Assembly: GCA_029204225.1 (NCBI GenBank)
Contig: CM055092.1
Location: 19,461,222 to 19,525,221 of the forward strand
DNA from: Diphasiastrum complanatum
Taxonomy: Eukaryota > Streptophyta > Lycopodiopsida > Lycopodiales > Lycopodiaceae
DNA length: 64,000 bases
Reading direction: 5' to 3'
Part shown: positions 57,032 to 64,000 of the stretch, piece after piece
How the letters are laid out: the number at the start of each line of letters is the position of its first letter
Position numbering within the stretch: the first letter of the stretch is position 1
Position numbers and translations under genes: made by a program
The notes under the pieces: generated by a model
The model's database searches: none
The model's input: the letters and a program-made list of their open reading frames with translations, nothing else
Told to the model about the DNA's origin: nothing

Positions 57032-58750
57032 TGTTGGATTTATCTCCTTTACTCTCCTAAATCCTATTTTAATTTGCCTCCATTCATGCTACATTTTTAC
57101 TCATGTTGTCGCACAGTCTGCATATTTACATGTACAATAAGACGGGCGAAAAAAGCGACTATCTGCATATATACAAGTAAATTTCCACAGGCAAAAAAGA
57201 AAAACAAGACATTGTGTTTTTACACGTGATTTGTGACATGCGAAAAAGGCGACACTGCCTTACAAAATGCCGAAGGTGCCCTTACGGAAAAGCCAAGACA
57301 CCCTGTAAATCAAATCTTAAGGCATTTGTCAGAGTGTCACATTTTCGCATCTTCACCAACATTCATTTCAGCAAAGGCTGATGTCGTGGCCTTCTCATGC
57401 TCATCTCATGCAACTGTGCTAACAGATTTGACAACGACAACAACCACCCACGATCTCTTACAAACTCCACATCCACTTTGTACTTTCTTCATCTGCACAC
57501 CTGTAAAATTATGTACATATATTGAATACCATTTTGCATATTCTGTACATGTGAGATAACAACGTGTGTAAAAATAATAGCATCAGAAGCTTATTAGAGA
57601 TAGACGAAGTAGATGCCCTTGCGCATCAGTTATTTGTATTGTTAGTAATAGGTTCATTTCTTTTCCAGATTGGATTAGCTTTGTAGAGCACGTGGCTTCA
57701 TCTGCCATTGTCTTGTGCTCAAGAGCATTATTGACCTGTATATTTTGCTATACTTAATCTGATAACAACTTTGTTTCTTCTGCGTTCAGATTTGTGTCAA
57801 TATTGCGATGCTTTTCTACATTCTGTCTAACTCTCTTATTGCTCAATCTGGTAATATGTTCTTAGCGAATTATTATTAGTCTAGCTGTTCACGACTAATT
57901 TGCGATTGATTATCAGTCGAGCTCAGTCTAGCTCTTCGTGAATCATTTGCGACTAATAATTTGTCTAGCTGTTCGTGACAAATTATCCTTCTGATGTTTT
58001 GTTGCTTAATGTTTGGCTACGTAATCAGATCGACCGTGATTTCTATCACTAACATTCTGTTTGTTTCTGATAGGCATAGTCATGCTTAGGGAAAGAGTAA
58101 TATAGCTCATTCCACTGTGCATGAGCACTTTCCGTTCGAGTTCGTTTCTCATTCGAGTTTCGAGTTCGCTTCTTTTCGTGGTCGTTTTTTTTTGAGCTAT
58201 TTCAGTTTGTCACACTCACACACCCTCTTTCATCCAACAACGCTCACTTCTTGTACTGTGCAAACCAACTTGACAATGACAACAGCTGCCCACGATCTCC
58301 TCCAGACGACACAACGGCCTCATGCCATCTCTAGTACCTTTCATCTGCACAAATGTAAACTGTATATATCTGATCAAATGCCAATATACAATAATGCATT
58401 AATACAATACTTGACGTGATAAGCTGATTACTGATATGCTCAAGCATGCATTGACGCTGAGATGGCAGCTTATCAAAGACAGACATTGTAGATGCTTTCA
58501 TGCATCGATTTTTTCTTTTTCAGACAGATTGTCGGTATAAGCTCACAACTGTTACAGATTGTAGTTAGATTTTGTGAGCACGCGGTTTTGCCCGTAATTG
58601 TCTTCTGCTCACCTACATTATCTGACTTGTATTTTATTATACTTAATCTGAATAAATTATTGTCTAGTTCAGTGTTCAGATTTTGTCAATATTGCATGCT
58701 TTCTGCATTCTGCCTGACTTTCTGATTTCCTTGTCTGATTGTCTACTCTT
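57032..58750 (+). repeat. 3' LTR of copia element E, with internal duplication
   Basis: The LTR starts TGTTGGATTT after the polypurine tract. Two related blocks follow in the same orientation: 57400-57870 and 58220-58745. They share, in order, GACAACGACAACA-like, CCCACGATCTC, TTCATCTGCAC, TAGATGC, ATTGTCTTCTGCTC, TATACTTAATCTGA and TTCAGATTTTGTCAATATTGC words. The end is uncertain because no 5' LTR lies in the window, and the second block may belong to an adjoining copy. Confidence 0.6.
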
Positions 58751-58984
58751 TGCTTCTGCATCCACCGCGCAATCAAGCTCTTAACTTATTCTTGTGTTCA
58801 CCTACTTAGTTATCAATAGTGCACACACCGAGGGATTTGTCAAACATTTCCTTCGCGCAGTAGTAGGATCATTCTGATCTGATTGTTCGGCCAGGCCTGA
58901 GTTGTTGGACCCAGCTTTTTCCCATCTTTAAGGAGCAAAATGATGAATATTAGAATGGAGTCCAATGAGAATCAAACATGTATC

Positions 58985-59230
58985 ATAATTACAAAGTCAT
59001 TTCTAATGGATAGAGAGAAGTCAAGGGTGGCTTATACAGGTTGAATACCCTAATACAAAAGAATGATGGCTTGGCTATGGAAAAAATCATGCCCATAGAT
59101 TTATGGCACATAAATTTGAGACATCTTAACTTCAACAATTTGAAGTTATTGAAGAAGCTCCACATGGACATACGTATATTGCTTCATTCACTTCACAAGC
59201 TTCTGTGGATTGCAAGTGTCTCATACTAAC
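58985..59230 (+). pseudogene. Copia GAG-pre-integrase fragment
   Basis: The frame 59041-59229 reads NDGLAMEKIMPIDLWHINLRHLNFNNLKLLKKL. L-W-H-x-x-L-x-H-L is the copia pre-integrase signature, retaining both His. The CxxC part is missing. Upstream and downstream are unrelated, so this is an isolated fragment. Confidence 0.65.
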
Positions 59231-61269
59231 CTTGTTTACTAATGGGGACAAAAAAAATGCCTTACTATGTTGAAAGACCCCACATAGTTAATTATTTTTT
59301 TTTGAATGGTGGGAAAGTGGTGAAGCTTTCAATGGCCAGGATCTGTGCACATTATGTACAGTCAATCTAATGGTGAACATCAATTTGCACTTAGTACACC
59401 GAAGTGTCCTCTGGTTCTATAAAAAGAGAAATCACACAATCCTATTCACTTCTCCTCAATTTTTCTTGCTCTCTCTCTCTCTCTCTCCCTCATTCTTGCT
59501 CTCCTGGTGTTCTACCATACTGTGATTGTGATTGAAGAGAAAGCTCGTGAGTGCTATTGGAAAAGCAATCGTGGGAATGATACTGCAATCAAAGGTGAGA
59601 ATGATCTGTGGAATGGTAGCTCATTGATTATGAAGAACGTATGTTGTGCTTAATGATTAGGAATGGATGCTTACTACTTGTTGTGATTACCGTTGTGTAG
59701 TAGCAAGTAGTGGCTTGCAAAACTGTGATTGGATACTCTTGCAATCAAGTGCTGCCTCAAGGAGCAGTAGTGGGCATTCTTACAGGTATTTTCTCAACCT
59801 CTGTTGGTCTACGATTGGCGTTGGATAACAATCCAGACGTTGGCAATAATTATCACATCGCTCATTCTATAGAAAATTTGGCCACTGGCCAGCGCTAGTT
59901 TTTGGCAAGAATATTCATTTTGCTACTACAATTTAGTAGCGCCTTGCATGCAAGCAAAACTCCATGCATTTTTCAATATGGAATGATAGTAAAAGTGCGA
60001 TGGTGGGACCGTTGTCCTTCCATGTGTGTTCCAATAATACCAATGGTTGTAGCTTATATGTGGTTGATAAGAGTAACTCCATTGGCTGTAACTTGCTATG
60101 ATTTATTGCTCCAGATGATTGGTCAGGTAGGATGATAGAAACTATGATGACAACTGCCTCTGATAACAAGTATAATGGCTTCTAAAGAATGTAGAATAAA
60201 GAAAGCTTGGTTTGCTAGTACTTCTTGAGAATTAGACGTGTGCACAAAAGCTGATAATCTGTATATCATGGATATGGTGAGGAATGGAATGCTCTTGGAA
60301 AGTAGAATGTTAAGTTAATAATCTTTGGGAAGACGAGGGACAAACTATTGGTAAAGACTAAGAGGTTGGTAGAAGTACTCTATGCTTAACACAATACTTT
60401 CAGTTTGAATCTTCTAGCACGTAGGTGATTCGTTTAAACAACTGAAGATGGATAGTTCGCAGGAGATGACTTCGCCTATCATTAAGGTATAATGCTATAC
60501 AGAACTTCACCAACATGGTGGGTAGCATGACTCGATACTACGAACAATCTTATACATGCATGATAATACCTCAAATGTTGCCTATAATGGTTACTAATTA
60601 ATAATCTAGATAAGTCTGATCTTATATGCGTTAAAGTGGACATGGGCTTGGTCTTTTTTTTTAAAATTTTTTTCTCTACATCCTAAGTCTGGATATTATA
60701 AGTAAAGTCATGTACTCATACAGGGCTCGACCATGGTACACTTGAATGGCATGGAATTGCCCAAGTTGTTCGGTGCTTGGACTCCCGGAAAAGTGTTATG
60801 GGATATCCATGGGGGCCAGTATAGCACGAAGGTGCTCTAGTACCTAGCGATGTGGCCATAGTCAAGTCTTTGTCCATATGTGTAATGAAAGATAGCTGCT
60901 TACATGTAAAGTGTATATGTGAATCTAATACATTCTTTTTGCTCTTGTACTGATCAGTATGGCTTCTGCCCTAATACGGCTTCATTAAAGGGCGAAATGT
61001 ATTGCTAAGTGATAGAAAAAATTATTTGGAAGATTGGACGTACTTGTTATAAATGCAATTTAGCTGATAAAGTAGTGAATCTTGTTTCGAACATGGATCA
61101 CAACTGATGCTCAGCTTTGACACTTGTCTTCCTCACGTGACTAACTTGTGCAGTTTTGTTGTGTGGGATGGTGGCAGGTAACAGCTGGGTGTCCTAAAAC
61201 TTGCTTCGCTTTATGGTACTCTCTGTACTGTTAAATTTTATATAGCTATATTTTTACCTGTTATGCTAT
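59231..61269. other. No gene; possible decayed LTR at 59267-59900
   Basis: A TATAAAAAGAG at 59419 and a CT microsatellite at 59470-59490, followed by leader-like sequence, suggest an LTR promoter, but no second copy was found. The remaining sequence to 61269 has no recognisable frame. Confidence 0.35.
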
Positions 61270-62530
61270 AAAGGTGTGATGGAGGTGGAGAGTATATGTC
61301 CAACAGATTCCATGACTTTTGTGAGCAAGAAGAGATCAAAAGAGAATTCTCTTGTGCTTATTCCCCTTCACAAAATGAGGTGGTTGAAAAAATGAATAGA
61401 TCCTTATGTGAGTGTGCCAAAACAATTCGAATTGAGGCCTGTTTACCTATTGATTTTTGGGGAGAAGCAATAAATTGTGCAAACTACTTATGCAATAGAT
61501 TACCTCACAATGCTCTTGGAGGAAAATCACCATATGAAGTCTTATTCAACAATAAGCCTAAGGTTGATCACCTTAGAGTTTTTGGAAGTACTTGATTTGC
61601 TCATATTCCCTTGGAAAGTTCACTCAAAGGGATCATGGTTGGGTATTCATCCAACAAGAAGGCATATAGAATCTTTATTCCCTCTACCTCAAAGACATTT
61701 GAGAGTAGAGGTGTCACATTTCATGAAGATCCCTCTACCTCAAAGACAATTGAGAGTAGAGGTGTCACATTTCATGAATATCAAAAATTCAACTTGGATG
61801 AGGCCGAGATCAAAGGCATCTCAAAGTGCATCTCCTATTATCTCTCTTGAAGACAATCATGAAGAGACGGGGTTGAGATTTGAGAAGGAGTCACATCGAG
61901 TTTTCTCACTTAGAAGATCCTTGAGAGAAAGATCCGAGCCCAAGAGGCTCTCATATGATGACAAAGGCAAGCAAGTGAATCTTGACTCCACTAATCATGC
62001 ATATTTAATATCACATGAAGAGCCAAAGGATGTCCAAGATGCACTCAACTCAAAAGAGTCGTTTGAAGAAATGAAACAAGAATATGATGCATTGATCACC
62101 AACAACACTTGGGAGCTTGTGGATCCTCCATTTAACAAGCACATTATTGGATGCAAATGGTCCATTCAAACCAAGTGCAATCAAGATGGCACTATCAACA
62201 AATTTAAGGCAAGATTATGTGCAAAAGGATTTGCTCAAATCCAAGGGCTTGATTATGAAGAAACCTTTGCACCTATTGCAAAGATGGTGACAATAAGAAG
62301 CATCATATCCATTGCTTGTTTTTTCAAGTGAAAGATGTTCCAATTAAATGTCTCAAATGCTTTTCTAGATGGATATCTAGAAGAAAAAATTTATAAGGAA
62401 CAACCTCAAGGATTCATCAAAGATGAGTCCAAAGCTTGTTTTCTATTTAAAAATTTTTATGGACTTAAGCAAGCATGGTATGCTACTCAATTCTTTTCTT
62501 GTCTCACTAGTATTTATCCTAAGTGACTAT
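61270..62530 (+). pseudogene. pol: Copia element F integrase and reverse transcriptase, truncated
   Basis: The reading starts within the integrase at CDGGGEYMSNRFHDFC (second catalytic Asp). It goes on with CAYSPSQNEVVEKMNRSL (Glu retained), LPIDFWGEAINCANYLCNRLPH and KVDHLRVFGS. A 51-base tandem duplication (61680-61781) repeats a 17-residue segment, STSKT(F/I)ESRGVTFHE, in frame. After a shift, RT begins: KESFEEMKQEYDALITNNTWELVDPP, CKWSIQTKCNQDGTINKFKARL and YEETFAPIAKMVTIRSI. A TGA at about 62330 is followed by [26 protein letters not shown]. The reading ends at [10 protein letters not shown], before the YVDD motif, and joins an LTR fragment near 62587. Confidence 0.9.
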
Positions 62531-62586
62531 GATCCTTCCATGTATCTAAAGTTTTATGCTAGTGAAATAACATTTAATGAGCATTC

Positions 62587-62935
<349 letters not shown>

Positions 62936-63083
62936 CTTCTACATTTTCAGCACTTTCAAAAAGTGTTTATTCAAATAATTTTAGACTAATATAAATTTGA
63001 AAAGTCACAGTCACCGCAAACACCTCCACCCCTCCCTTCATGTCTATGTCTGAGAAAGAGCTCTATCCCTCCCTGCAAAGGTG

Positions 63084-63490
63084 CACCTATTAAAGATAAA
63101 GTTAATGATCAAGTTCTTAATGTTCTTTTTGACACAAGATCCACTCATAACTTTATTAATGTAAATTTGGTGCAGATGCTAAACCTTTCTACCAGAAAAA
63201 GTGAGAAAAAATATTGTGTGATAATGGCATCGGGAATGAATTCTGCGTTTATGGATTATGTTGTTCAATTGCACATACAGGATTACTTTAAAAAACTAGA
63301 ATTCCATGTTGTTGCATTAGCTAATGTGGATATTGTTCTCGGGCAACAATGGCATTTTGATAAGAATAAGTCATTGAAAATTGATTTTGTTGAAAAATCT
63401 TTATTTTTTATGAATGATGATTCTTTGATTAAGATCAAGGCTAGTTTAATTGTTAACAGCCTTATTCTAAACGGGAACTTAATTCAATAA
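63084..63490 (+). pseudogene. pro: Ty3/gypsy aspartic protease (element G)
   Basis: The frame reads NVLFDTRSTHNFINVNLVQML, which corresponds to the gypsy protease active-site motif L-x-D-[ST]-G-[AS]-[ST]-x-x-F-[IV]. Here Asp is kept, but the glycine position reads Arg, so activity is doubtful. ALANVDIVLGQQWHFDKNKSLKIDF follows, the typical D-x-[IV]-L-G-x-x-W block. The frame ends at 63488, with the RT in another frame from about 63640. Upstream Gag is absent. Confidence 0.8.
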
Positions 63491-63639
63491 TGAAGAATTC
63501 TAATTTTAAAATTTATTTATGTTTTCACAATGATTTCATTTGCTTCAATGATAATAAACTTAACAAAAATGCCATGAATATATCCAGTGAGAACACTACG
63601 GAGTTTGAAGCCTATAATGAACTTAGGTAGGAAATGATG

Positions 63640-64000
63640 TTTTTATAGACCTTCCTATAGGTTTACCACCCGAAAGAATAGTTGATCATATAATTGAACT
63701 TATATCTGGTTCAATTCCGATCGCACAACATCCTTATCGGATGAGTGCATCGGAGGCTAAGGTAAATCGGCATTTACGTGATTACCTGATGAAGGGGTGG
63801 GTACAACTTGGTAAGTCTCCTTGGGCATCACCAGTGGTTCTGGGGGCCAAGAAGGATGAGACTATAAGGTTTTGCGGAGATTATAAGAAGTTGAACAAGG
63901 TAACCGTTAAGAATAGATATTCACTAGATTATCTTGGTGGTGCTAAGTACTTTACCAAGATAGATCTAAGGTCGGGATACCATCAAATACACATTACGGC
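63640..64000 (+). pseudogene. pol: Ty3/gypsy reverse transcriptase, runs off the window (element G)
   Basis: The frame open to the window end reads [78 protein letters not shown] and then [21 protein letters not shown]. These are the N-terminal fingers and first palm motif ([11 protein letters not shown], with the first catalytic Asp). Compared with the usual R-Y-P-L-P-R-I-D-D-L-x-D-Q-L-x-G-A, about seven residues are missing before LGGAKYF. The Tyr-x-Asp-Asp motif lies beyond the window. Frame intactness downstream cannot be judged. Confidence 0.9.

Overview
The window looks like nuclear DNA of a land plant. It is AT-rich and dense with plant-type LTR retrotransposons: Ty1/copia with tRNA-iMet-like primer sites and Ty3/gypsy with three-knuckle Gag. 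It also has a CACTA (TNP2) transposase remnant, genes with GT-AG introns, and the last exon of a plant NRT1/PTR (NPF) transporter. I cannot name the species. No operons, CRISPR arrays, rRNA or tRNA genes were seen, and almost every mobile-element gene carries stops or frameshifts.

Layout. 1-7147: Ty3/gypsy element A, with LTRs, a tRNA-Asp-like primer site, a minisatellite leader and a decayed gag, but no recognisable pol; coiled-coil-like sequence sits where pol should be. 7300-8739: minus-strand copia remnant (gag, primer site, LTR). 9557-10064: an LTR whose inverted copy lies at 32634-33141. 11258-13710: minus-strand gypsy gag. 15470-17138: decayed but spliced transposase-like gene, facing an unknown acidic spliced gene (17252-18347). 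18606-23321: a gypsy element whose gag-protease-RT half is on the minus strand while its integrase is on the plus strand. 25327-26613: copia pol pieces split by an LTR-like repeat. 27036-27317: a MITE. 27816-29011: CACTA transposase remnant.

35818-40560 is the most interesting part: an unknown plus-strand spliced gene (35818-37103), then a minus-strand four-exon gene (39106-37358), then a plus-strand ORF (39934-40560). The minus-strand gene joins a divergent, CENH3-like histone H3 fold to a basic proline-rich linker and a Ulp1/C48-type (SUMO-protease-like) domain. The last two genes diverge from an 830-base region with eight CACGTG boxes. The plus-strand ORF is cut by a truncated copia element (40551-42115).

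43470-50850: copia element C, with the nearly complete minus-strand copia element D (44813-49859) nested in its leader. 51405-51980: NPF last exon, a pseudogene. 52480-52993: decayed endonuclease/exonuclease/phosphatase domain. 53800-54022: GC-rich island and hairpin. 54945-58750: copia E pol with intact YMDD, polypurine tract and an internally duplicated 3' LTR. 61270-62530: copia F, fused to an LTR fragment holding a long TG/GA microsatellite. 63084-64000: start of a gypsy pol running off the window.

The mobile elements do not work together; they are layered insertions of different age. The histone H3-Ulp1 gene and its neighbours are the only cluster that looks like a separate, possibly undescribed unit, and even these carry a few inactivating changes.
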